NCBI GenBank assembly: GCA_949126835.1
Contig: OX421497.1
Coordinates: 17,300,823-17,364,822 of the forward strand
Reading direction: 5' to 3'
DNA length: 64,000 nucleotides
Source of the DNA: Anisus vortex
Taxonomy: Eukaryota > Mollusca > Gastropoda > Planorbidae
Part shown: one piece after another, positions 1 through 10,880 of the stretch
Layout: each line of letters starts with the position of its first letter
Position numbering within the stretch: the stretch's first letter is position 1
Position numbers and translations under genes: made by a program
The notes under the pieces: model-generated
Told to the model about the DNA's origin: nothing
The model's input: only the letters and a program-made list of their open reading frames with translations
The model's database searches: none

Positions 1-505
1 CGTCCTCAGGTAGACACAGTTACGTGCTCAGGTAGACACATTTGCGTTCTAAGGTAGACACAGTTACGTACTCAGGTAGACACATTTGAGTTTTAAGGTA
101 CACACAGTTACGTCCTCAGGTAGACACAGTTACGTGATCAGGTAGACACATTTGCGTTCTAAGGTAGACACTAGTTACGTCCTCGGGTAGACACAGTTAC
201 GTCCTCAGGTAGACACATTTGCCTTCTAAGGTAGACACAGTTACTTACTCAGGTAGACACATTTGAGTTTTAAGGCACACACAGTTACGCCCTCATGTAG
301 ACACAGTTACGTCCTCAGGTAGACACATTTGTGTTCTAAGGTAGACACAGTTACTTACTCAGGTAGACACATTTGAGTTTTAAGGTACACACGGTTACGT
401 CCTCAGGTAGACACAGTTACGTAATCAGGTAGACTCAGTTAAGTACTCAGTTAGACACATTTGCGTTCTAGGGTAGACACAGTTACGTCCTCAGGTAGAC
501 ATAAA
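1..505. repeat. 22-bp minisatellite, cut by the window's left edge
   Basis: About 23 units of 22 bp sharing the core CAGGTAGACACAGTT. Variant units (CACATTTGCGTTCTAAGG, CACATTTGAGTTTTAAGG) recur in a loose three-unit order, so a higher-order period near 66 bp is likely. The array is already running at base 1, so its true size is unknown. No open frame of note crosses it. Confidence 0.95.
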
Positions 506-868
506 AATTGTTTGACCAGTACACAGATATCAGCACAGTTCGTCAATGTTTATATTTTAACCATTAAAGACAATTTTCTGGCACATACTATGGAGGCACC
601 ATGCTGGGGATAGGATTTGTTTCGGAACATCACTTCCGTTGTATTCCATGAGGCAGCTAAGCATTATTACATGGATTAGTGCTAATGGCCGATATCATAC
701 GGTTGATTAGTGGATATTCTCGCCTAAACTTTCATGGTGTCAAGTTTGAGTTCAAAACACTTTCTGTCTCTCTGAGCAATGGACTTGTATATGTTTTTTA
801 ATGTTTAGGGTTTAGTAAATGTGACCTGGTTAAATACATATAATAATCCTGTTTCTCGGGGGGAATAC
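506..868. other. Unique AT-rich sequence, nothing recognised
   Basis: No repeat, open frame or transposon end could be recognised between the 22-bp and the 37-bp arrays. Confidence 0.6.
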
Positions 869-1135
869 ATTTTCACTACAATATAGTTGAAATTTTATTC
901 ATTGTATTTTCACTACAATATAGTTGAAAATTTATTCATTGTATTTTCACTACAATGTAGTTGAAGTTTTATTCATTGTTTTTGGCTACAATATAGTTGA
1001 AGTTTTATTCATTGTTTTTGGCTACAATATAGTTGAAGTTTTATTCATTGTATTTTGGCTGCAATATAGTTGAAGTTTTATTCATTGTTTTTGGCTGCAA
1101 TATAGTTGAAGTTTTATTCATTGTTTTTGGCTTAT
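869..1135. repeat. 36-37-bp minisatellite (CTACAATATAGTTGAA core)
   Basis: About seven units. CACTACA starts at 874, 911 and 948, a period of 37, falling to 36 where TTTTCAC is replaced by TTTTGGC. The 68-codon plus-strand frame at 1033-1239 is a read-through of this array and the following poly(A), and is not a gene. Confidence 0.93.
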
Positions 1136-1173
1136 TTAAATGTAAGGGTCATGAACAGATATTCCAAGCTCCT

Positions 1174-1181
1174 AAAAAAAA

Positions 1182-1227
<46 letters not shown>
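1174..1227 (+). repeat. Poly(A) tract, about 54 nt, one C interruption
   Basis: An almost pure A run. It could be the tail of an old retroposed sequence, but no recognisable retroelement body lies immediately upstream (only the 37-bp array and about 40 bp). It may also be simple slippage. Confidence 0.9.
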
Positions 1228-1230
<3 letters not shown>

Positions 1231-2286
1231 GTGGAGTAACTAAATTTGACATGACCTCACCCTCAAGAAAATGTGAAGATCAAGTAATCTTTGCTAAGTT
1301 ATCTCAAGGCCAACAGTTACTTGGCCAAATACGCCTCTGACTCCAGTTGTAGTGCGCCCCCCCCTCCCAACACATGTCCACCGCGCCACTTCTGATGTGC
1401 TATGCATCCAAAACTGTTAAGAAATAATAATAAAAAAATTGACTTTCATTTAGTTATACTATCCGAATAAAAGACATTTCTATATATAAAAAAAGTAGAA
1501 AAAACCTATAGAAAACTTATAAAGCCAAAAGGTCACTTCAGAAAGATCTGGAAATAATGTGCTCCACACCCATACAGCTTTTCATCTTTAATGTGCTCTT
1601 TTCTATAAAGGGAGGGGGAAGGGGGAGGAGACCTCATTCTGGACAGTACGCCCCTGACTCTTAGGGAAGAAGGGGGAGAGAAAACTAATTGAAACAATCT
1701 TTCCACTGCTATCACAAACTTCTTAATCCGATAGTCGCCCTTTGTCACCTGCAGGGGAGGTTAACTTGGCCAGATGCAGAAGAGTGCTGCCCCCTTTATT
1801 TTAGTTTTTTTCATCTTTTCATCTCTATTTTAAAAGGACCGGGGGTTCAAAAATGGGGGTTTATATGATAGGGGGGGGGGTGAGGGGTGGGGAAGAAAGG
1901 GTATCTTCGTCGTCGAGTCATGTCCTTTCTATTCTTTTTTTTTAATACCTGGAAGTACCCTTGGTAGTACCCCTTCATTATGTTTTGTTAAGTTTTTTCC
2001 AGTCAAGATGATAGGAAGGGTTCTTTCTGGAACTCGAGATTGACTCTTGAGTTTGTAACTGAAAGCTGTGGACAAACAAAATTCGTGAGAAAATTGGCTA
2101 TACACACATTTTTATTTCGGGCGAGCATTTTTTTTTCTAATGACCATGAGTGAGTTTAAACTGCAAGATCTCAAAGTTATATTATGTTCGTTTTCTTGGT
2201 CCAAGCTACTAGACCTAAGTTGAATGCGAACGTACGACGAGACTTTGGGTTCAAAGGTCTACTGGGTGGGGGGGGGGGGGGGCATA
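1228..2286. other. Unique sequence with G/C homopolymer tracts
   Basis: No gene is recognised. Holds a C run near 1357, a G-rich stretch at 1869-1900 with several GGG and GGGG runs (possible G-quadruplex) and a G run of about 17 at 2266-2282. The minus-strand 71-codon frame at 1533-1748 has no recognisable domain and is unsupported. Confidence 0.55.
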
Positions 2287-2372
2287 GGCGTCGCTAGTGG
2301 CGAAGGCATGGGCGTCGTTAGTGGCGGGGGCATGGGCGTCGCTAGTGGCGGGGGCATGGGCGTCGTTAGTGG
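2287..2372. repeat. 24-bp GC-rich tandem repeat, about 3.5 units
   Basis: GGCGTCG starts at 2287, 2311, 2335 and 2359, a period of 24. The plus-strand frame reads as an octapeptide of the type GVxSGxGM. It is unusually GC-rich for this window and directly follows the G run. The two overlapping frames of 83 and 95 codons here reflect the 24-bp period; coding is unlikely. Confidence 0.9.
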
Positions 2373-3212
2373 TCAGACAATTCTTCCTTATGTCTGGCAA
2401 CTACTTGACGTTGTTGAGTTTAACTTTTTGTGTGGATCTGCAATATTTCAATATTGTAATTTGGGTAAGTATTAACCCTTCCAGTACCGACCTACTTCTA
2501 TCTATGCTGCCTTCCACTATATACGCGCCCGGGACTGTAAGGGTTAATTCACTTTTTATTTATGCTAGTGGCGTAAAGTTATAGCGAGCAACGATAATAT
2601 GTTGGAAACACATAAAGCAATTCAAAACCTATCCATTCCCCTACTTATGATGGTTTCGCTGGTTCACTTAGAAGATAACCAACTCCTCTATGGTATCTGT
2701 TCAAACTGACAGTGTTCTTTTATTTATTGCAAATAGTTTCCAAACACCTCATACGTTTTCCCCCGAGCCCACCACGAAGTAACGCCCCTGTCATCTTCGC
2801 GTGCTCTTGTATTTAGTATTCCGACACCGAATACTGAATTCACTTTTAAACATGGCATTTAAAAAAAATAGTTAGTGTGTTCCCTGCTTACAAAGTTATT
2901 ACCTGTGACCCAGAAGCTACAATTACCACCCGAGTCATACGATAGCTACACTTGTCAAATACCAGAGTTAAGGGCCTTTGACACCCATCATAAGCACAGA
3001 GCAGAAGCCAGTTAAATGAATTTTCATAAACATCTATTTCGACTAGATCTATATAATGGACTTTTATTTAGAATGTAACTGGAATGTTCATATCACATTT
3101 AAAATTTGCAAGTGTTACCTCACATGTCCAATTAACAAACATGGGGAAATAAATATTAATAATAAAATAAATGCTATTTTTAAAATAATAAAAGTCTACA
3201 ATTTGTATTATT
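2373..3212. other. Unique AT-rich sequence, nothing recognised
   Basis: No repeats or coding similarity seen on either strand. Confidence 0.55.
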
Positions 3213-3656
3213 CATAACATTTATATATATTCTTTACATTTATATCTAATCTTAATAATTATATCTAATATATAAAATTATATCTAGTATCTTCATTTAA
3301 TTTCTATCTCATATAAACACGTATAAAAAGGAACCTATATTTATATCAGATCCACATTTATATCTAGTATCTACATTTATATATAGTATCTACATTTATA
3401 TATTGTATCTAAATTTATATATTGTATCTACATGTAGGCCTATATATTGTATCTACATATATTTATTGTATCTATATTTATATATTGTATCTACATTTAT
3501 ATATTGTATCTACATTTAAATCTAGAATCTACATTTGTATCTAATATCTAAATTTATATATTGCATTTACATTTGTATATATTCTAACTACATTTATATC
3601 TAGTATTTACATTTATACCAGTATCGACATTTATATCTAGTATCGACATTTATTTC
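3213..3656. repeat. Degenerate AT-rich 19-bp minisatellite
   Basis: About 23 imperfect units of the form ACATTTATATCTAGTATCT, with ATTG and ATAG variants. Heavily diverged at both ends. One unit contains the AGGCCTA octamer core. Confidence 0.9.
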
Positions 3657-4872
3657 TGTGGCCAGCATGATATGTCTATAATGTATATATGTATTAATAG
3701 TATCTCGATGTATGTCTGACTGAAGCTTCTATATAATATGGAAGTTAGCAATGGAAAATGTGTCAATTGTGTAAACAACAACAGTAGGGCAAACAATAAC
3801 AACAAGCTTTTCATTTTTAAACTAGCCATGAAGGTTCAAGGGTCGCCCACAGAGAACAATGTTCATGTAATCCTGTCTCCCATCCCCAGTAATCAGTTAG
3901 TGCTTAGTTAGTTTTTTGCTTTCTGTTGTTTTTTTTTATTGTATTTTCCTTTAAAAGACTGTTATATCCACAACAATATATGACCTTTGCCCTCCTCTTT
4001 AAAATTTCTACAAAATCATTTATTCTTGCAAAAGTTCCATTTTGAAAAAATGACAAAGTACAAAAACATGCATATAATTATTTATTATTTTGGCCTTTTT
4101 AAAAAATGACAATTTTTTTTTTCTTTGTCACAGTTGTTTTACTGATTTTTTTTTTTTTTAAGTTTTGAATAAAAGCGCTCACAAAAGCATGTCAGAATAA
4201 ATTTGTTAACCCTTAGCAGACTGGCTGAAAAGGAGGAGGGGGGATAATAGACATGGCAAATTTGATCAGGCCCTACGTACTCACTCTATGTGCAGCCTGC
4301 AAGAGTCCCGGTGATTAAATAGAGAGTCCAGGAAGAAAAAAGAGAAGAAAGGTGATCCTCGGTGTTGTTGTAATTGAATTTTGTTGCTTCCTCCTGAACT
4401 ATTCCCCAAATCCTTAACAAAACAACAGGTTTTACTGCAGTGAAGAATAATCAATCAATATTATGTAAAAGCGGAAAGAAGAAAAAAATTGAAGCGAAAA
4501 GTGCCAATGGATTTTGATCCATTTTCTAAACAAGAACGTTTTTTGTAATGATTTGTTTTACAGCTAGTTTCAAGTTCCATGCTGGGATTATATTGGCCAG
4601 ACAAAGTTCATAATGGCTGGATTAAAGTTCTTTTTTTACAAGTCAAGACTTTTTAAAATTAATTTTTACAAGTTACAAAAATGAGCTAGTGTTCTCCTAA
4701 AGTTATTTTTTTCAAAATACCCTTCTAAACTTGCAAATTTCTTTATATTTTTCTGTATAATATTTATCCATCATAATGTCTGTCCAGTACATAAATATAT
4801 TGTTTTTAACCATGTATCTGGCTGTCTATTTATTTATCTTTTTATCGTCTTATGCAGTCTGTCCATCTATTA

Positions 4873-4874
<2 letters not shown>
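3657..4874. other. Unique AT-rich sequence, nothing recognised
   Basis: Several short poly(T) runs. No coding similarity or transposon ends were recognised. Confidence 0.55.

Positions 4875-4917
<43 letters not shown>
4875..4917. repeat. (TA)n microsatellite
   Basis: Uninterrupted TA dinucleotide run of about 43 bp. The 77-codon frame over it is spurious. Confidence 0.97.
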
Positions 4918-4920
<3 letters not shown>

Positions 4921-5033
4921 TGTCTATGAAGTCCGTCACAGTCCCTCTCTGTATATCACAGACCAAGACGATTTCAATGTATGCAAGTTCGTATTTGTGT
5001 TCTTTTTGATATAGGATATGTAGCGATACATAG

Positions 5034-5311
5034 TAAAGTAACGTAAAATAAAATAAAGTTCCTCCTGGACCAAATTATTCCATATGGCTGTTGCAGCAGT
5101 GTTTACCAGTTTCTGTGCTACGGTATACTAGGAGATGTGTGGCCAGCAGAATACTCAGCCGCCTTTACTTTCCCCTAACTATTGTCAGATACTCATCCTG
5201 GTTGGGTAGACTCTGGGACACCCTCCAACCCTGGACAAAAATCCTAGTCTTTACCAGGATTCGAACACGGGACCTTCGGATCGCCAGTCTAACGCTCGGC
5301 TACCGTGCCCC
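5034..5311 (-). mobile_element. tRNA-derived SINE, family A, near full length
   Basis: Read on the minus strand, it starts at 5311 with GGGGCACGGTAGCCGAGCG, which matches a pol III A box (TAGCCGAGCG). A B box, GTGTTCGAATCC, follows about 35 bp on. Next comes a conserved body containing GAGTCTACCC and GGGGAAAGTAAAGGCGGCTG. It ends in a variable (GTAAA)n-like tail at the low-coordinate end. The same order is seen at 13.1, 40.1, 44.6 and 54.6/55.1 kb, which defines the family. The plus-strand 81-codon frame inside it is a shadow. Confidence 0.88.
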
Positions 5312-5639
5312 TTTATACATATACGATATATATTAATGTAGATATTGCTGGAGCGATTACAACACCTTTATGTTAAGTTGGCCAAGTTAGCCTGGTGTAA
5401 CTATAAAAATACGTCCAATGGAAACGATAATGAGTTCTCGGTGGTGGTGGGGGGGGGAGATTGTCACATTCTCTTATGCTAATTATATTTCCGCAAGCAA
5501 TTCAACCATGCATGCGACACCATTTTCCCTCCTTCTCTTCACCTCCAAGTCTGCTACCGCCAGACTCAATGACCATTTATTGACATCTAAACCGTTCCCA
5601 AATGGTGTTGACCTTTCCTGATGACGTGAAAGAAGGTCG
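5312..5639. other. Unique sequence, nothing recognised
   Basis: Contains a short G run near 5449-5457. The 67-codon plus frame has no recognisable domain. Confidence 0.5.
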
Positions 5640-5810
5640 ACCTTCCTTCAAATAAAACCGCAAGCGACCCCGCCGAGTGTAAACGATGCTGCAGTGGACA
5701 ATGGCATGAGGGATGCGCGCGCACGCCTTTCTCTTGTCTCGGACATGCGCGCAGGAAACGAGAGTTGTGGTGATTGGAAGGGGAGCACTTCTTCCTCGGC
5801 ATACATGAAG
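5640..5810. promoter_or_regulatory. Small CpG-dense patch, possible promoter-type sequence
   Basis: Roughly 170 bp with many CpG steps (for example GATGCGCGCGCACGCC and ACATGCGCGCAGG) inside otherwise CpG-poor, AT-rich DNA. Minus-strand frames of 75 and 86 codons cover it, but no domain is recognised. CpG retention suggests an unmethylated regulatory element or a young insertion; this is inference only. Confidence 0.25.
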
Positions 5811-6010
5811 ACATTCATTTAAAAGAAAGTTTGACAATTTGAGGGGATTTGTTGAAAGGCCATTCTTTTATTTCTGTGGGTATATAGGCTTTGAAAGGTG
5901 ACACCTCGCAATGGACAAGTGTTAGTCTGAGTAAATAAATGAAGTCCTTGGACTTAGAAGTGATCTAATTTATTTCTTAATTATTGATAGAAAATTAGCT
6001 TCCTTTTTTT

Positions 6011-6168
6011 TTTCTAGATGTATTTAAATCGGCCTAATAGCCAAGATAAGAATACTAACACACTATTTTTAGATGTGTTTAAAAAATAGCCAAGATATGA
6101 ATACTTGCACAATATTTCCAGATGTGTTTAAATAATAGCCAAGATAAGAATACTTACACAATTATTTT
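6011..6168. repeat. About 52-bp tandem repeat, three units
   Basis: AGATGTRTTTAAA followed by AATAGCCAAGATA and GAATACT recurs with spacings of 55 and 49 bp (AGATG at 6016, 6071, 6120). Confidence 0.85.
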
Positions 6169-7797
6169 GTTGTAAACACATGTTTATAGCCATTATTTTT
6201 TCAAACGATAAGACAATATGAAAAAATAATTTAAACCTAAACGAAAATAAAGACAAAAAAAACTTAAATTCTTTAAACTCTATTAGACCTATTTATCTAT
6301 TTACAAGTGTGTACGGTTTGAACTAAATGAATGCTTACACAAAACGTAATTGTGGTAAATTCATTGAAATATCCATATCTATATGATGTTGTTGTTCGTG
6401 AAATATTTGTTAAAACTTAACTGACAATTTTTTATATTGAATGGGCTAATAATGGAAAAAAAAAATGTCAAACACAAAGAAACATAATCAAGGTCGCTAT
6501 ATGTGTCGTACTGTCGTTTTGTTGTCATTTTGGCATACAGTTATCTGTGTTTAAAAGAAATGTTTATTCATTTCATAACAAAAACAAAACCTTTGAGTAC
6601 ATTCTGGCATTTAAAAACTGCATGTTTATGAAGAAGTATCTTTATTAGCTGCTAAACTCCAGCCTCGAGACTGGACTATCCAATTGGTGGGATGAAGTCT
6701 TAACCCGATGTACAGATGGAGCCTTGGAGGTTGGAAATGTTAAGGGGAAGGTGGGAGGGGGGGAGCTCCAGTCATAACACCAGCTTGACCTTTTTTGACC
6801 TTCACAAAGTGAATCAGCCACTGGACTCTGCTGCTTGTCTAAAATAGTTTTGATTGAATATTTACCCATGCCAGTTTGGGTCCCTCATATTTATACAGGA
6901 TTTGTTCCAATTGCTGAAGGTGTTGGTCAGGGTTAAGACAAGGAATGGACGTGGAAGCGAATGGTCACAACGGGTAAAAGGACGTGTGCAGTTGGTGGGG
7001 GGGGGAGGTAAATTTCCCGGTCATTTTCGGTCACGTTTCCCTGTCAAATAAAGCGCCATCCGATATCTCATACGGAGTGTCTGGCAATGTGAAAAACTGG
7101 TCGCCTCCAAAGAAAAAAATAAAGGAAAACTTAAAGCCAAAATAAAATAAAAAAACAACTGGAGCTGAAATTAAGCGGCCATTTGGCGGCTTTCCGAGTG
7201 ACGCCTAGCTCACGCTATCGTAAAATAAACGCGTTAGAAACTGGTGGAGAATTGGACTTGAGCAAACAGTTTTCTACTGCAGTTGTTCACAATCATGTTT
7301 CCGGCACGCAGATTTGTTCAGCACACAAAGGGTGATAACTAAGGTGTATTAATAAAACATGAAACAGAAGTTTGGATCTAACAAAAGTCTTTTTCTTCTC
7401 TCCCTTTCCTTCCTCTACGCTTTACCTAGGCCTATTAGCTCATTGTTGATTACGTTAAAAACAATTATTAAGGAACTTAACTGTTTATCTTATTTTTAGT
7501 AAAGGGAAGTAAGCCTATTTCAAACAACATTAATCCATCTGTCAAATAATTAGAAGATATTACATCAAATCTGTACATTTAACTATAACCTTTTACTTTA
7601 TCTGCTTTCAAAACTCTGAGTTCAATATCCTAGCTTTATGTTGTTTTATTAAATTGGTTTATGTAAGGGGTTGCTCGAACGACTAGGGTAAATTTTTAAA
7701 GATATTTTCCATCATTTTAAATGGAGTCATTTTGTTTCTATTAATAGACACGAAACCATTTCCTGGCATAAACTCTGCTGATAAATAGAACCAAATA
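6169..7797. other. Unique sequence, nothing recognised
   Basis: Minus-strand 74-codon (6645-6869) and plus-strand 65-codon (6854-7051) frames have no recognisable domains. A G run lies near 6998-7004. No repeats. Confidence 0.5.
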
Positions 7798-8362
7798 GAG
7801 CGTTTGCAATAAGCGGAGCTTAAGTTTTTTAGTGACGTCATTTGTAAATAGAGGAACAAATATGGCATATGGTGAAGTTTCTTATCATGCCAAATTCACA
7901 TATGAATATTGGCTATCCTACTAAAAAAAAAGGAGGTAAATAGTAGTACTGTAGATTAATTGATTAATATGATTAGGCTAGGGCCGGCTAGACCTATTTA
8001 CACTTTCAATTTCGCTTTATAGGCCTACACTTTTAATGTTTCGTAGGTTAGGCTAATGAGCTAATGGCTAAGTAGGGCAGCTACGATGCCAAGTGATAGT
8101 GTTGGTGAATAGGCTATCTAGTCAAGTCACTAATAGGTTCACATCGTCTATGATCTATTTCTATGATAATAATAAAATTTCTTATTTTATTTAACAGACA
8201 TAATACAGCTTAAATCTTAATAAGACTTAAAACACAAAACATCATTTAAAAAAAGCTCGAGCCTATATAAAACTTTATTAATACAGCGGCCATTGTACTT
8301 GTACACCACTCCACAAAGTAAACAAAAATCACGTGCTTTTTGTCACGTGATTGCAAACGCCT
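7798..8362. mobile_element. TIR element (MITE-like), copy 1, 565 bp
   Basis: Left end GAGCGTTTGCAAT and right end ATTGCAAACGCCT form an inverted repeat with an 11-bp perfect core, GCGTTTGCAAT. TA lies immediately outside both ends, a candidate target duplication. A second, clearly homologous copy lies at 37972-38541. There is no coding capacity, so it would be non-autonomous. Inside are a palindromic TGACGTCA (7833-7840) and two CACGTG hexamers (8330-8335, 8344-8349) near the right end. TA flanking fits Tc1/mariner-like or related cut-and-paste elements, but the superfamily is not proven. Confidence 0.8.
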
Positions 8363-8762
8363 TATAGAAATATTGAATTGTGTGTGTATAAATATATATA
8401 TAAAGGTATTAAAATATTTATTTTAGTGCTTACTAAACCATTTTATTACTTTCAAAACTTGAATTTAAATTAGATTTTAAAAATTCACTTTAAGAGAAAG
8501 AGCATTTAAAATTGATTGCTTGTATTACTGGCACACTCAATCCTATTCTTCTATCAACAAACTGGTTAATAACAAATAGTTGTAAACTCGTAGAAATTTA
8601 TTCAGATCTCAATAAAGCTTTCTTACCTCAGCAAATTGAGATCAATTAGCCATCAAGATAAAAAAAATAATTCTTATAAACGTTTTAACTGTCATGTTAA
8701 AAGAATACATTTGTTGTGCCATTCTGATTTTCGTCCCTATAAAATCGTAAAGTTCAGTATCA
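8363..8762. other. Unique AT-rich sequence, nothing recognised
   Basis: Leads into the 27-bp array. Its plus frame is open into the array, but no domain precedes it. Confidence 0.5.
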
Positions 8763-9308
8763 CACAATCAGATAGAAAGTTTTGTACCTCACAATCAGAT
8801 AGAAAGTTTTGTACCTCACAATCAGATAGAAAGTTTTGTACCTCACAATCAGATAGAAAGTTTTGTACCTCACAATCAGATAGAAAGTTTTGTACCTCAC
8901 AATCAGATAGAAAGTTTTGTACCTCACAATCAGATAGAAAGTTTTGTACCTCACAATCAGATAGAAAGTTTTGTACCTCACAATCAGATAGAAAGTTTTG
9001 TACCTCACAATCAGATAGAAAGTTTTGTACCTCACAATCAGATAGAAAGTTTTGTACCTCACAATCAGATAGAAAGTTTTGTACCTCACAATCAGATAGA
9101 AAGTTTTGTACCTCACAATCAGATAGAAAGTTTTGTACCTCACAATCAGATAGAAAGTTTTGTACCTCACAATCAGATAGAAAGTTTTGTACCTCACAAT
9201 CAGATAGAAAGTTTTGTACCTCACAATCAGATAGAAAGTTTTGTACCTCACAATCAGATAGAAAGTTTTGTACCTCACAATCAGATAGAAAGTTTTGTAC
9301 CTCACAAT
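8763..9308. repeat. 27-bp minisatellite, left block: about 20 apparently identical units
   Basis: Each unit contains CACAATCAGATAGAAAGTTT followed by TGTACCT. All units look identical by eye. Because 27 is a multiple of three, open frames of 266 (plus) and 195 and 231 (minus) codons run through it. They encode only a nonapeptide repeat and are artefacts of the period. Confidence 0.97.
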
Positions 9309-9434
9309 CAACTGAAGGGCGCAAAGTGGCAGAGCATCTGCGCGTTCGACGGCGTTCGAAGGTCCTAGGTTCGAATCCTTGTGCAGGCTATGATTTTTTG
9401 TTCCCGAGTCTCGAGGGTTTCCCTGTCTACCAAT
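9309..9434 (+). mobile_element. SINE family A head, 3'-truncated, inserted in the 27-bp array
   Basis: A-box-like GTGGCAGAGCATCTG near 9327 and a B box GGTTCGAATCC at about 9369-9379. They are followed by a body (GATTTTTTGTTCC, GAGGGTTTCCCTGTCTACC) that parallels the first part of the family A copies read on their own strand. The rest of the element is missing. Related 27-bp units lie on both sides, so it landed in, or was captured by, the array. No clear target duplication was seen. Confidence 0.75.
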
Positions 9435-9990
9435 AGAGAGTTTTCTATCACACAATCAGCCAGAGAATTTTGTATTACACAATCAACTAGAAAGTGTTGT
9501 ATTACACAATTAACTAGAAAGTGTTGTATTACACAATCAACTAGAAAGTGTTGTATTACACAATTAACTAGAAAGTGTTGTATTACACAATCAACTAGAA
9601 AGTGTTGTATTACACAATCAACTAGAAAGTGTTGTATTACACAATTAACTAGAAAGTGTTGTATTACACAATTAACTAAAGAGTTTTGTATTACACATTT
9701 AACTAGAAAGTTTAGTATCACATAATCAGCTATAGAGCTTAGTATCAGACAATCAACTAGCAAGTTTTGTATCACACAATCAGCTATGGAGTTGAATATC
9801 ACACAATCAACTATACAGTTTTGTATCACAAAATCAGCTAGAGAGTTTAGTATCACATAATCAGCTATATATAAGCTATAGAGCTTAGTATCAGATAATC
9901 AACTAGCAAGTGTTGTATCACACAATCATCTATGGAGTTGAGTATCACACAGTCAACTATAGAGTTTTGTATCACACAATCATCATCTGG
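9435..9990. repeat. 27-bp minisatellite, right block, diverged
   Basis: About 20 units related to the left block but with AACTAGAAAGTGTTGTATTA instead of GATAGAAAGTTTTGTACC. CAATCAACT and CAATTAACT units alternate in places. Divergence increases to the right, with units such as CAGCTATGGAGTTGA. The 163-codon minus and 114-codon plus frames are artefacts of the period. Confidence 0.93.
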
Positions 9991-10807
9991 ATAGATTTAT
10001 TATACGATATTAAAAACATATGTTGAAAGTTAAACAAACACGATACATTTTATTAATGTCTCTCTGTGCTTCATGGGAGCAGGGAACAGAAGGTGGGCGA
10101 CATTTTTCGTTGAGCATTTTAGAATGTCATTAACATTAATATGCGATTTCTTTTCTCTCCTCTCTCTTTTCTAACACGCTCTATCGCATTGAAGATGTTC
10201 GGAAAAAGAGAGATATTCTCTTCCCTCCCTAGGACATCCAGACCACCTTCTGTCATAATGCAAATGTGTGTCCTACTTTGAAGAATTAAATAGCGTATAT
10301 AATGCATCATACTATCCATTTCCTAGTTTTATTGTGAACATGATAAATATCTTATTTCTATTCATACGATGATTTGTCTATTGTCAAAATTCTGAATTCG
10401 TATGGTTCAACATGTTTAATATTATGTTACTTGAATAAAAGAAGCGGAATTTTGGGTCTAGATTCGCTTATAAATTCTAGTTCGTTAAGAACTTGTGATT
10501 TTTAAGACGGGATAAGTGAATAGCAAGATGAATTTAAAAAGCTATTATGGTCGAGCAAAATAAAAACTCTTATTTAGACATTTGATGAGAGTTTATGTAA
10601 AAGTATATATAGATGGTGTTCTAGTTTTGTACAAAATTATTTATTGTCATAGTGAAATAGACCAAAGGCCTAGCACTGGCTGCAACTATCGACTGCAGAC
10701 GCCAGAAGTCAGACTCTATATCAGTTTCTTATTCTATCTGCATGACAATTAATTGACACGTGACCTTATTTTCTCATCTTTTAGTTTTGCGATCTCTGTT
10801 TCTGCAT
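9991..10807. other. Unique sequence, nothing recognised
   Basis: The minus-strand 66-codon frame at 10119-10319 has no recognisable domain. Confidence 0.5.
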
Positions 10808-10880
10808 GTGTCCTGTCTGGTCTAGTGGTTAACGTAACGGACAGCCATGATGGTGACCTGGGTTCTTTTCCCACTAATAA
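10808..10880 (+). mobile_element. tRNA-derived SINE head, family B-like
   Basis: CTGGTCTAGTGGTTAACG resembles an A box and CCTGGGTTCTTTTCCCA a degenerate B box about 45 bp later, followed by a T-rich stretch. The start aligns with the SINE at 62.1 kb (CTGGTCCAGAGGTTAG). It has no acceptor-stem pairing and no proper T arm, so it is not a functional tRNA. Confidence 0.5.

Noticed and set aside
1033..1239. Lysine-tailed small protein
   Set aside because: Read-through of a 37-bp array and a poly(A) tract.
9320..9390. Functional tRNA gene
   Set aside because: A and B boxes are present but acceptor and anticodon stems do not pair, and the body continues into SINE sequence.
8636..9455. Overlapping open frames of 195-266 codons on both strands
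   Set aside because: They exist because the 27-bp unit is a multiple of three without stops in those frames; they encode only a nonapeptide repeat and one runs through a SINE.
10808..10880. Functional tRNA gene
   Set aside because: Degenerate B box and no acceptor pairing; matches the head of a SINE instead.
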